Shown piece by piece: positions 1-8,734 of a DNA stretch of 64,000 nt; position 1 is the stretch's first letter, and every line of letters begins with the position of its first letter. A model generated the notes under the pieces. The model saw only the letters and a list, made by a program, of their open reading frames with translations. It ran no database searches and was not told the origin of the DNA. Source of the stretch: CAVWUA01 sp963758025 (GTDB lineage: Bacteria; Planctomycetota; Planctomycetia; Isosphaerales; Isosphaeraceae); the NCBI GenBank assembly GCA_963758025.1, contig CAVWUA010000030.1, positions 1 to 64,000 on the forward strand, written 5' to 3'. Made by a program: the position numbers and the translations under genes.

Positions 1-4
1 GCCT

Positions 5-28
5 GAATGGCATTAAGCTAAGCAGCAA
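5..28. repeat. Left terminal inverted repeat of the IS4 element
   Basis: This end pairs with positions 1461-1484. About 18 of the first 19 bases match after reverse complementation, with one T/C difference. The transposase stop codon (18-20) is inside the repeat. Confidence 0.8.
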
Positions 29-1371
29 CCTCTTGCTCCAGCAATGCCTTACGCAACTCGGATCGGGGTTTCTTCATCAAGGGATACTGTTTGGGGCGAC
101 GCTTGCGGACACGCGGCTCGACGCGATCGCGGCGGTCGGGGTTGACCACCAACGCCGGCAACGACTCCCCGGGCTGCGCCGACGCCAGCCAACGCAACGC
201 GTCCACGAAACTGATCCGGGCCACGGCCACACCCTGACGATGCGACGCCTCGAGCATCACCAGGCGGACCAGGTTGTACACCAACGCATACATCAACAAC
301 TCCTTGCTCACGCCGGCGACCGTCTCGCAACGCAACACATCCATTTTCATCGTCGTCTTCAAGTGCCTCAGATTCACTTCAATTTCCCATCGGCCGCGGT
401 ACAACTCCGCCAACGCCTCCACCGGGTAGGGCTCCGCGTCGACCAGGGTCGTGACCAACGTCACCTCCCGGACGCGGAATCCGGGCCGGTCGATCCGATA
501 CCGCAGCTCACGCACCGCGATCCCCTCGGGCAACGCGGCGTACTGCGTCGGCCGACATCCACTCGGGCCGCTTCCGTGGCTTGAACCATTCGACCACTTG
601 ATCCGTCACCCCCAGCCGACGCAGCCATCGCGATCGGGGCAAACCCTTCGTACCCCCCTTGACACCGGGTAGCGCGTGCGGGCGGCCCGGCGTGAAGTCG
701 ACGATCTGACGCTGATGGATGCGGAAAACCCCGTGAATCCCTCGTTCCAGCAGCAACGCGAGGTGGGCGAACGAACAGAACCCGCGGTCGCCGACGAGCA
801 CATCGCCGGCGTCGAGCCGGGGGTGAAGTTTCGCGACGCCGGACATGTCGTGTGTGCATAAGGGACCGGTCAAGACCTCGAGAATCATCCCCGTGCCGGC
901 ATGAAACAGGGCCAGCAGATGAGCGACGGGAAAGCCACACCCCAACGCCTGGTTGCCGGGCTGGCCGAAGTGCGCGCGGAGTTCCGGCGTGTCGGGCATC
1001 GAGACCCCCGAGCCATCGACATGAAAGACCCGATGCCCACGCCAACGTCCGTCGTCGTCGATCCGGGGTCGGAGCCTCTCGGCGATCCGAACCAGGAGTT
1101 TCTCGATGAGTTCCCGGGGCAAGCGGGCGCGGGCCTGGCAGTAGGCCGAAGCCGAGAAGCCGAGCCCGCCGAGACGTGGGAGATGTTGGATCGCGGTGTT
1201 GCCGTGCAGGATTTGGAGCAAGAACAAATGAACCGTGGCGACGGGGTCCAAGAGCGAGCAACGCCAGGTGTGTCCGATCTGGCGGCAGAGGTCGAGGATG
1301 GCGGGTCGGTCGAGTTCTCGGGCCGGGTCTTGCTTCAAGCGGCGAAGGATGCCCACAATCCGGTGATGCAT
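18..1371 (-). CDS. IS4-family DDE transposase, frameshifted
   Basis: This is the DDE transposase of the element, about 450 residues if the frame is restored. The N-terminal part holds the first two acidic motifs (FHVDGSG and VLVGDRGF). The C-terminal part holds the IS4 signature YRGRWEIEVNLRHLK, which fits Y-(2)-R-(3)-E-(6)-K exactly. The two parts are in different frames. Around position 520 one extra base separates ADAVRR from LPEGIAVREL. I chose the ATG at 1371 (MHHRIVGIL) because GGAGA lies about 8 bases upstream; an ATG at 1389 is an alternative. The IS4 family is not known to depend on programmed frameshifting, so I read the break as a mutation or a sequencing error. Confidence 0.85.
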
Positions 1372-1460
1372 CGGGAGGTCTCCCTGCATGGGGTGTCGTC
1401 AAGCAACACCATCGTGACAGGAGATCTCCCGATGCTCAATCCATTTCAGAGAAACGGCTT

Positions 1461-1484
1461 ATATCGCTTGGCTTAATGCCATTC
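1461..1484. repeat. Right terminal inverted repeat of the IS4 element
   Basis: This is the reverse-complement partner of positions 5-28. It lies upstream of the transposase start and so also covers the likely promoter side of the element. Confidence 0.8.
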
Positions 1485-1489
1485 GGAAC

Positions 1490-2255
1490 ATGCCTCTCAT
1501 GGCGGGAAGCTCGGTTCCCCTGGCCGAACGTCGCCCGATGCTGGAGTTACCCCCCGGCGCGCCGATCACCTCGGCCGTTTCCATTCATGGAGGGCCGGTC
1601 GAATCGTATGACTTTCACGGATTGGAAGTGCTGCAATCGATGGTGGAATCGCGAAAAGGGGGCGAGACGGGCATCGCCAACGTTCGATTTCTGGACGAGG
1701 AGGGTCTCTGGCAGACGGCCGAGGAAGGGCTCTGGTCCACGGAACTGGCGGATGCCGCGATGGCCGCGGAACTCGGTCCCGACACTCCGCCTATCCGCGA
1801 TCTCATCCTCGCGCGACGCCTGGGAGGGGAACCGTCGCACGGGATTCTGCTGGATTATGTCGATGGCCTGCGGGCGATCGTGTTGAAGGTCGGGTCCAGT
1901 GGCACGCGCTGGAACTTCGCCTGCCGGATCAAGGGGGAAGACCGCCCCCGGGCCTGCCGTTTTTACGTCGGTCCGTGGAACAACCGGAATCTCTTCAAGG
2001 CCCTGTCCCATGCGATCCAGGTCTTTTTCCGCACTGGGACACCCCCTTATCCGATCGAACGGACCCTGTTGACCACGGGGACTCTCGATGCGGCGATGAC
2101 CTCGCGCCGAGCGCGCTCAGGTGATCGCCACGCCGGAACTCCATATCACCTATCAGCCCACCGATTTCCGCGATTTTCGTGAGATGGGGGCAAGCTGGAA
2201 GATTCTCAAGGAGGACACACCCGAGCCTCGCGGTTTGCACCGCATGGAACGCTGA
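1490..2255 (+). pseudogene. 3' remnant of a conserved planctomycete gene, truncated by the IS
   Basis: About 255 codons remain of a longer protein. The motifs GGPVESYDFHGLEVLQ and PPYPIERTLLTTG resemble the C-terminal half of a conserved planctomycete protein that I recognise only by these motifs and cannot assign a function. The IS right end lies directly upstream and the N-terminal half is missing. A further frame break near 2108 (one extra C) separates DAAMTSR from ERAQVIATPELHITYQ. After it the protein continues to a stop at 2253-2255. I see no convincing start signal, so this is probably non-functional. Confidence 0.65.
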
Positions 2256-2259
2256 CGAT

Positions 2260-2700
2260 TCTCAAGGGGTGTACGAGAAGGGTCGTTTAGCAATTGTCGG
2301 GTGGGCACGGCCCACCTCTTTTCTGCTCTTCGGGATCTGGTGGGCGATGCCCTCCCGACACAGAGCGAAGCGGGAGCGGGAGGGGGTTCCGGAAAAGCCA
2401 CGGTCCAGGAGGGGGGACGCAAGGAAGCGCCCATGCGAAGGGGACGCCGGCTCCTCGGTCTCTCCCCCTTGCCAAAAGGGGGAGTTGGAGGGGGTTCCGG
2501 AAAAGACACGGCTCAGGAGGACCCCCCTCAATCCCCCCTTGGAAAGGGGGGAAGCCATGAAGCGCCCGTGCGAAGGGGAAGCTGACCCCGGACGCTCCCT
2601 GAAGGGGACGCCGGCTCGTCTTCCTCTCCCCCTTTTCCAAGGGGGAGCCGGAGGGGGTTCCGGCAAAATCACAAGGACCACGCGCACGACGACGAACGAT
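2260..2700. repeat. Cluster of palindromic intergenic repeats (REP-like)
   Basis: This non-coding stretch contains three copies of a unit around GGAGGGGGTTCCGG followed by AAA, near 2378, 2487 and 2650. Between them are palindromes of the type CCCCCTTnnnnAAGGGGG (near 2464, 2535 and 2630) and repeated pieces such as GAAGCGCCC(A/G)TGCGAAGGGGA. An initial segment near 2300 also has the self-complementary GTGGGCACGGCCCAC. Apparent open frames here are proline-rich, occur on both strands and are by-products of the repeat. Confidence 0.7.
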
Positions 2701-2717
2701 CCGTCTCGTACACCCTC

Positions 2718-4280
2718 TCAGGTGTTGACCAGCCTGGATTCTCCACGCACCATCTGACCAGTCATGGTGGCGAAGTGTGTGTGGAGGACGCACTTCCAGG
2801 CAAACTGGAAGAGATAGCGCGGCGGACGACCCGCGGCGAGCATCTTTCGCAGGTACTTGGCATAGATCGGTCGGAAAGGACGTGTCCGGGGATCGGTCCA
2901 GAGCCGGGCCAGCATCCCCAGGGCGCCGAGCACGGTCAGCGTCTGGATTTTCAGGTACGTCAACGGGCGATGTTTCCGGAGCCAGACGGTTTTCGCAGTG
3001 CCGAGTGGGATGCGCCCCTTGATGAACAGATCATCAAATCGTTCGAAGTAATGCTCGGCATCGTAAAGCCGGTCCATGAGGTCCATCCAGCCATCCCGCA
3101 TCTGTTCGACGCTCATATGCAGCGGGATGACGTTGGTGGCGATGCGGGGATCGTCCGCGGCGGCATTGTCCAGACGTCCCTCGGCCTCGAGGCGCTCGTA
3201 GAGGGGGGTCTTGGGAATGGCCGAGAGCATGCCGGCCATCGCGCCGATGATCCGGGCCTGACGGAGGAACGCGTACTGTCGGTCGAACACGGTGATGTCA
3301 TCGTTGTCGAAACCGACGATCATTCCGGCGTAAACTTCCATCCCCGCTTTCTGGATGTGCAGGACGCGATCGATGATGCTTCCACGGACATTCTGATACT
3401 TCTTGGTCTCGCGCAAGGCGGCCTCATCGGGACTCTCGATCCCGACGAAGACAGCCACCATGCCCGCCTGGGCCATGAGGTCCAGCAATTCATCGTCCTC
3501 GGCCAGATCGAGCGAGGCCTCGGTGAAGAAGGCGACGGGATATCCGTGCTTGTGCTGCCACGCGATGATCGCTCGCAGGATGCCCTTGGCCGCCTTCTTG
3601 TTCCCGATGAAGTTGTCGTCCACCAGGAAGATGACCCGCGCGCCGAGCTTGACCTGAGCTTCCACCTCTTCCACGACCTGCTCGGCCGGCTTGATCCGGG
3701 GGCGACGCCCGAAGATGACGATGATGTCGCAAAATTCGCACTGGAAGGGGCACCCTCGGGACGTCTGGATGCATCCCATCGCATATTCGCGGAACTTGAT
3801 CAGGTCGTACCGGGGGACCGGGACCCTGGCCATGTCGGTCTTGTCCGCCTGTTCGTAACGATACTGGTGCTCGCCCCGCTCCCACTCCTGGAGGAACCTG
3901 GGCCAGGTCTCCTCCGCCTCGCCAATGAAGATCACGTCCACCAGGCCGTCGTACCAGTTCTCGGCGACCGTGATCCAGGGGCCTCCGATCACCGTGAAGA
4001 TATTGCGGGACCTCAACTCAAGAAGGATCTCTCGCATGCGGTCGCGCTGGACCGTCATTCCCGTGAGCCCAACAATATCGAATTGCTCCAGGGCCTCGAA
4101 ATCAATATCTTCAATATTCTCATCGATCAGAACAACTTCATGCTCGGCGGGAGTCAGGCTGGCGAGCACCGGGAGCGCCAGGACCGGCATGTTGGCTTTC
4201 TTGCCCAGGAGCGGCATCCCATGATTGAGGCCCCAGAACGAGGTCTCGAAGCGGGGATTGATGAGGCAGATCCGAGCCAT
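2718..4280 (-). CDS. B12-binding radical SAM protein with DUF4070-like C-terminus
   Basis: The protein has 520 residues. The first ~130 resemble a cobalamin-binding Rossmann domain (MARICLINPRF, then VVLIDENIEDID and VIGGPW). It is followed by a radical SAM barrel with the CxxxCxxC cluster motif in SRGCPFQCEFCDII near residue 180. The C-terminal third resembles DUF4070. Related proteins include methyltransferases such as the hopanoid methylase HpnP, but the substrate cannot be read from the sequence. It starts at an ATG with AGGA 8 bases upstream and is complete. It is downstream of the GH15 gene on the same strand, 374 bases away, so shared transcription is not obvious. Confidence 0.85.
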   Translation of the reverse strand: MARICLINPRFETSFWGLNHGMPLLGKKANMPVLALPVLASLTPAEHEVVLIDENIEDIDFEALEQFDIVGLTGMTVQRDRMREILLELRSRNIFTVIGGPWITVAENWYDGLVDVIFIGEAEETWPRFLQEWERGEHQYRYEQADKTDMARVPVPRYDLIKFREYAMGCIQTSRGCPFQCEFCDIIVIFGRRPRIKPAEQVVEEVEAQVKLGARVIFLVDDNFIGNKKAAKGILRAIIAWQHKHGYPVAFFTEASLDLAEDDELLDLMAQAGMVAVFVGIESPDEAALRETKKYQNVRGSIIDRVLHIQKAGMEVYAGMIVGFDNDDITVFDRQYAFLRQARIIGAMAGMLSAIPKTPLYERLEAEGRLDNAAADDPRIATNVIPLHMSVEQMRDGWMDLMDRLYDAEHYFERFDDLFIKGRIPLGTAKTVWLRKHRPLTYLKIQTLTVLGALGMLARLWTDPRTRPFRPIYAKYLRKMLAAGRPPRYLFQFAWKCVLHTHFATMTGQMVRGESRLVNT

Positions 4281-4654
4281 GGGCGTGTCCTGATGAGAAG
4301 TTCCGTTTCGTGGCGCACGGTGCTCGTCCCGAACACGTGAGGCCGCTCGACGGTCAGATTATCCGATGTGGGAACGGGCTACGGAGTGGCGATTCGGAGT
4401 GGTCATTCTTATCCGCTCACCTCCAGAAAGAGAAGCCCATCTCGAAAAAAAGGCCCAGATCCAATGGAAGAACGTCCCGCTCCTACCCGGGACACGCCGC
4501 CACGTCGCCGGTAACGATTGCGCAGACCCCCCGCCTTCCACGTGTCGGTGAGAACCGAACCGAACTCGAACGACGAGCGCTGATCCGCACTCCGGCGACG
4601 CCCATCGAGAACCGGGATCGTCTGACGATATCCATCATTCGGCTGTCGCGAACG
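4281..4654. other. Non-coding gap between GH15 and radical SAM genes
   Basis: The gap is 374 bases long. I see no convincing gene, RNA or strong hairpin in it. It should contain the promoter of the radical SAM gene. Confidence 0.5.
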
Positions 4655-6448
4655 TCAACTGCGCTGCCGGTGTTCGGCCGGCCCCAGCTCATCGTGGCGG
4701 AGGTTGAAGGCGGAATTCACCAGGACGATGTGCGAAAAGGCCTGGGGAAAGTTGCCGAGTTGCCGTTTAGCCTCAGGATCATATTCTTCCGCGAGGAGCC
4801 CCACGTCATTTCGAATACTCAACAGACGTTCGAACAAGGCAACGGCTTCCTTCTGGCGTCCCTGGAGTGCGTAATTGTCGGCCAGCCAGAAGGTACAGGG
4901 GAGAAACGCGCCTTCGCCAGGTGGAAGGCCGTCCACCTCGGGCTGCGGGGAATAACGCAGGACAAAGCCATTGATCATGAGTTGGTCTTCAATGGCTTTG
5001 ACCGTGCCGATCACTCGAGGATCTTTGGGCGGCAGAAAACCGACGAGCGGCATCATCAGAACGCTGGCGTCGAGATATTCGTTGTCGTAAGCCTGCGTGA
5101 ATGCGTTGAGCTTCTCATTGAAGCCCTGGGTGCAGACTTCGTGATGGATCTCGTCGCGATGTCCTCTCCAGCGCTCGACCGGCCCATCAAGCTGAAACTT
5201 TCTCGACTCCCTTCACGGCGCGGTCGAAGGCAACCCAGGCCATCATCTTGGAGTGCGTGAAATTCCGACGAGGCCCACGGACCTCCCAGATTCCCTCGTC
5301 CGGCTCCTTCCACTTGGATTCCAGGAAATCCAGGAGCTTACGTTGCACGTTCCAGGCGTTCCCGTCCGGCTCAAGTCCCACGCGTCGGCACTGGTGTAAC
5401 GTGTCCATGACCTCGCCGTACACATCGAGCTGAAACTGATTCCAGGCGGCGTTCCCCTGGCGAATGGGCGTGGAATCCCCATATCCCGGGAGCCACGGCA
5501 GTTCGAGTTCCACGAGGCGTCGCTCGCCGCCGATCCCATACATGATGTGCATCTGCTCAGGACGACCGGCGACGGCCCGAAGCAGCCACTCTCGCCAGGC
5601 GAGGGCTTCCTCGTGATAGCCGGCATCCATCAACGCATACAGGGCGAAGGTGGAGTCGCGCAGCCAGCAAAAGCGGTAATCCCAGTTTCGGATTCCGCCG
5701 ATTTTCTCGGGCAAGGACGTGGTGGGGGCCGCGACAATGCCCCCGGTCGGCGCATAGGTCATCGCCTTGAGCGTGATCAAGGATCGCCGGACCGCCTCGG
5801 ACCACCGACCTTCCATCGTGCAGCGATCGGACCATTCCCGCCACCATTGCTCCGTTTCATTACCGCGTGTTCGACATTCAGCTCGGAAGGCTCCTCCCGA
5901 TACGACGGATACCAGGTCAGGTCGAACGGGACGCGCTGACCTTCCTTGACCGTGAATTCAGCGGTCGTCCTGAAGTGCTCTCCGCGCATCGGGACATCGG
6001 TCCGAAGACTGAGCATGTCCGGCCCCGCGATCGCCCGAAGCCCATGATCGTGGTGCTGGACCCAGGGCACGATCGAGCCGTAATCGAAGCGGATGACCAG
6101 TTCCATGCGCATCCGGACTTCCCCACGCAACCCTTCGACCACCCGGAGGAGGTCCGGGGCCTTGGATCGGGGCGGCATGCAATCGATGAGCCTCACCTCC
6201 CCCTCGTCCGTTTCAAAAACGGTTTCGAGGACGAGGGTTCCCTCGCGGTAGCATCGACGAGTGCGGCGGACCTCACTCACGGGGGAGATTTGCCAGTGCC
6301 CATGATCGGAGTCGCCCAGCAACGCGGCAAAGCAGGCACCGGAGTCGAACCTGGGAAAACAGAGCCAATCGATGGAGCCGTTGCACCCGACCAGTGCCGC
6401 CGTCTGACAATCCCCGATTAATGCGTAATCTTCGATCGGAAGAGCCAT
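4655..6448 (-). CDS. Glycoside hydrolase family 15 protein (glucoamylase/trehalase-like), frameshifted
   Basis: Three segments in alternating frames together give about 597 residues, the usual length of bacterial GH15 enzymes. The N-terminal segment starts MALPIEDYALIGDCQTAALV and includes GSIDWLCFPRFDS. The middle segment has the (alpha/alpha)6-barrel motif RNWDYRFCWLRDSTF. The last has LLAEEYDPEAKRQLGNFPQA. The breaks lie near 5862 (one base missing, before NETEQWWREWSDRC) and near 5196 (one extra G in EK-FQLDGPVERW). The two breaks cancel in length, which supports sequence errors rather than decay. Family members hydrolyse alpha-glucosides such as starch oligomers or trehalose to glucose, and the next gene upstream is a glucose-dehydrogenase-like enzyme. 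Confidence 0.85.
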
Positions 6449-6491
6449 GGAATACGATCCTCGCCAGGTCCGCTCGCTGCTTCGAAACGAT

Positions 6492-7544
6492 TCAGGAATT
6501 GGTGGAAAAGTCGATCACGGGTTTCACGTCATCCGGCTTTCGTTCGAGAGCCTCGGCCCAACGATCGAGCGGAACTCGTCGAGTGATCAATCGTTCGAGC
6601 CAGGAGTTGTCCGCCTCCGCAAGTGAGCGTGCCGCCATTTCATAGTGGCGGCGGTTGGCGTTGACCGAACCGAACACCACGTCGTTCTCAAGAACCATCG
6701 ATCGATTCCACCGGCCGATGTCGGCCTGGAGCATCCGGCCTCCGGACGAGACGCCGGTCAGGCAGGCGATGCCGTTCGGGCCGGTACAATGCATCGCCTC
6801 GAAGATGAGCTGTCCCACGCCCGTACACTCGATCACGATATCCACGTCGATACATGCATCGCGAACCGAGCCTGTATGATACGTCGCCCCCAGGTCGCGA
6901 ACCAGGCCCGGTTTCGGTCCCTCGGTCACACGGTCGAGAACGTGCACTTCCAGCCCGCGCTGGGTGCCCATCAGGGCGGCCAGCAGGCCAATCGGCCCCG
7001 CGCCGGTGACGAGCACGCGGCGCGGCTGATAGAACGCGCGTTCTCCAATCCGTTCGATCTGCTCCCAGGCCTTGGCGAGAATACTGGCGGGTTCCATCAG
7101 GACGCCGACCTTCTCCAGCGTCGGGTCGAGCTTGACCGCGAAGCGAGGATCGATCCGGTAACGTTCGGAACAATATCCGTCGAGTTCCTTGATCCCTCGC
7201 TCGGTGTACTTCCCGTTGCGGCACATGTCCCATTCACCGACGGCGCAATTGGGACAGGGGACCGGATCGGGGCGCCGGACGATGCCCACGACCAGGTCTC
7301 CCGCCGTCAGACCGCTCCCCTTGGGGGCCTCGCGGACACGCCCGAGCGACTCATGGCCCAGGATCAGCCGTTCCTTTCCCGGAGGCGCCCATCCATACAG
7401 ACCTTTGATGATATCCAGATCGGTACCACAGACGCCGATGGACAGGACATCCACCAGAACCGAACCATCCTCGGCGGGTGGTTCGGGAACCTCCTGGAGC
7501 TGAGCCGTGCCCGATTGGCGGGGAATGACCGTCAACGCCTTCAT
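6492..7544 (-). CDS. Zinc-type alcohol dehydrogenase family, glucose 1-dehydrogenase-like
   Basis: This is a medium-chain dehydrogenase of about 350 residues. The N-terminal GroES-like domain carries the catalytic zinc residues in SIGVCGTDLDI and LILGHESLGRV. A set of cysteines (PVPCPNCAVGEWDMC) looks like an incomplete or variant structural zinc site. The Rossmann motif VTGAGPIGLLAALMG and the YTERGIKELDGYCSE loop resemble archaeal-type glucose dehydrogenases. It likely oxidises glucose or a related aldose to the lactone with NAD(P)+. It lies 43 bases upstream of the GH15 gene on the same strand, so the pair could convert oligosaccharides to gluconate. I prefer the ATG at 7544; a GTG at 7550 is in frame. 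Confidence 0.8.
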   Translation of the reverse strand: MKALTVIPRQSGTAQLQEVPEPPAEDGSVLVDVLSIGVCGTDLDIIKGLYGWAPPGKERLILGHESLGRVREAPKGSGLTAGDLVVGIVRRPDPVPCPNCAVGEWDMCRNGKYTERGIKELDGYCSERYRIDPRFAVKLDPTLEKVGVLMEPASILAKAWEQIERIGERAFYQPRRVLVTGAGPIGLLAALMGTQRGLEVHVLDRVTEGPKPGLVRDLGATYHTGSVRDACIDVDIVIECTGVGQLIFEAMHCTGPNGIACLTGVSSGGRMLQADIGRWNRSMVLENDVVFGSVNANRRHYEMAARSLAEADNSWLERLITRRVPLDRWAEALERKPDDVKPVIDFSTNS

Positions 7545-7590
7545 CACCACGCCCCGATTTCACCTGGACGACGAGTTAATTGAAATTCAA

Positions 7591-7702
7591 TAGGAGTTAC
7601 GCGGTTGGCAGATGTCTCCTTTGTTCTCACGATCCCCGCAGCCTTTGTTCACACGCTCCGCACTGGGCGTGGGAACGAGAATCATCAACTGCGTCACTCC
7701 TA
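7591..7702. mobile_element. 112-bp MITE-like element
   Basis: The ends are inverted repeats: TAGGAGTTACGCGGTTGG on the left and TAGGAGTGACGCAGTTGA as the reverse complement of the right, about 15 of 18 matching. Both outer sides carry the pentamer TTCAA (7586-7590 and 7703-7707), which fits a target-site duplication. The interior has no open frame. It lies between the glucose dehydrogenase start and the SDR stop. No transposase with these ends occurs in the window. Confidence 0.6.
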
Positions 7703-7708
7703 TTCAAA

Positions 7709-8734
7709 CTAGAACTTATGATTCGCTTGCTCTGTTCGACGTTTCCCGGCCAGGAGCAAGCCGCAGGCGATTCCGGCCGCTCCCGCGATCGCCACCCAGC
7801 CGCGATGTTTCGTGGCCCAGAGTTCGAGGCTGCGCGAGGTCGCGCGTCGATCGAACGCCCCGCGCGCGCCATGATCTCCCGGGACGGGCTCCCAGAGATT
7901 GTTCCGCCGGTCGGCGTCCACGGGTTCGTCGGTTTGTTGCGACGCATAACCATGTTGCCCAAGATACCAGTCGCCGATGCTTGGGGCGAGCTTCGCGCTG
8001 AGGATCGCCTTGACGGTGGAGGTGGCGACCCAGAGTTCCCGGCGCTCGTGTTCCGCGGCCCAGACGATGGCGTCCGCGGCGACCTCAGGCTCGTAGATCG
8101 GCGGGACGGGTTGCGGCTTGCGCGGCAATCGGCTCTTGACCCAGCTAAACTGAGGCGTATTCAATGCGGGCATCTGAACCATCGTCAGGCGAATCTGGCT
8201 CTGATCGTGGATCAACTCGCAGCGCAAGGAATCGGTGAAACCCCGAATGGCGGCTTTCGCCCCGCAGTAGGCCGACTGGAGCGGAATGCTTCGGTACGCC
8301 AGCGCCGACCCGACCTGGACAATCGACCCGCGATCCCTCGGAAGCATCCGGCGCAGCGCGGCCATCGTGCCATAGACATACCCCAGATAGGTCACTTCCG
8401 TAACGTGGCGGTATTCCTCCGGCTGCATCTCCTTGAACGGAGAGAACACCGAGACCATCGCATTATTGATCCAGATGTCGATCGGCCCGAGTTCGCGTTC
8501 CACAGCGTCCGCCGCGGCCTCCACCTGTTCCGGGTCCGAGACATCCGTCGGAAGGACCAGAGCCTGGCCGCCCGCGTTTTCGACCTCCCGACGCGTCGCT
8601 TCCAGCCCATCACGGCCGCGTGCCAGTAAACCGATCCGGGCTCCTTGCTTCGCGAAAGCTCGCGCTGTCGCCCGGCCCACGCCCGCCGATGCTCCCGTAA
8701 TGACAACAACCTGCGATTTTTTCATAACGCTCAT
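7709..8734 (-). CDS. Short-chain dehydrogenase/reductase with C-terminal membrane anchor
   Basis: The 341-residue protein starts with the SDR cofactor motif VITGASAGVGRATA. It has the NNA loop (WINNAMVSVF), the catalytic serine in VQVGSALAYRS and the YxxxK pair in SAYCGAKAAIRG. The classical SDR fold ends near residue 250. The remaining ~90 residues contain a hydrophilic linker and one hydrophobic segment (GWVAIAGAAGIACGLLLAG) followed by basic residues, which suggests a tail anchor. The substrate cannot be assigned. It is on the same strand as the glucose dehydrogenase but separated from it by the MITE-like element. Confidence 0.85.
   Translation of the reverse strand: MSVMKKSQVVVITGASAGVGRATARAFAKQGARIGLLARGRDGLEATRREVENAGGQALVLPTDVSDPEQVEAAADAVERELGPIDIWINNAMVSVFSPFKEMQPEEYRHVTEVTYLGYVYGTMAALRRMLPRDRGSIVQVGSALAYRSIPLQSAYCGAKAAIRGFTDSLRCELIHDQSQIRLTMVQMPALNTPQFSWVKSRLPRKPQPVPPIYEPEVAADAIVWAAEHERRELWVATSTVKAILSAKLAPSIGDWYLGQHGYASQQTDEPVDADRRNNLWEPVPGDHGARGAFDRRATSRSLELWATKHRGWVAIAGAAGIACGLLLAGKRRTEQANHKF

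Larger units (their letters stand above)
5..1484 (-). mobile_element. IS4-family insertion sequence
   Basis: The element is bounded by imperfect inverted repeats. The left end reads GAATGGCATTAAGCTAAGC and the reverse complement of the right end reads GAATGGCATTAAGCCAAGC. It carries one minus-strand transposase gene whose stop codon lies inside the left repeat. The length of about 1.48 kb fits the IS4 family. A target duplication cannot be tested because only four bases lie to the left of the element. On the right it abuts the remnant of a host gene that has lost its 5' part. Confidence 0.85.

Noticed and set aside
508..533. Programmed frameshift in the transposase
   Set aside because: IS4-family elements do not normally need one. 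There is no slippery heptamer or downstream structure that I can see, and many other genes here show similar single-base breaks.
852..870. Similarity of GTGTGCATAAGGGACC to a sequencing-adapter sequence (translation MCIRDR)
   Set aside because: It differs from the adapter at several positions and lies in frame within the transposase on the other strand (GPLCTHDMSG), so it is natural sequence.
2262..2793. Proline-rich open frames over the intergenic repeat cluster
   Set aside because: They occur on both strands, follow the palindromic repeats and show no protein family.
2775..4340. Plus-strand frame opposite the radical SAM gene
   Set aside because: The minus-strand frame has clear radical SAM motifs; the plus-strand frame is its shadow.
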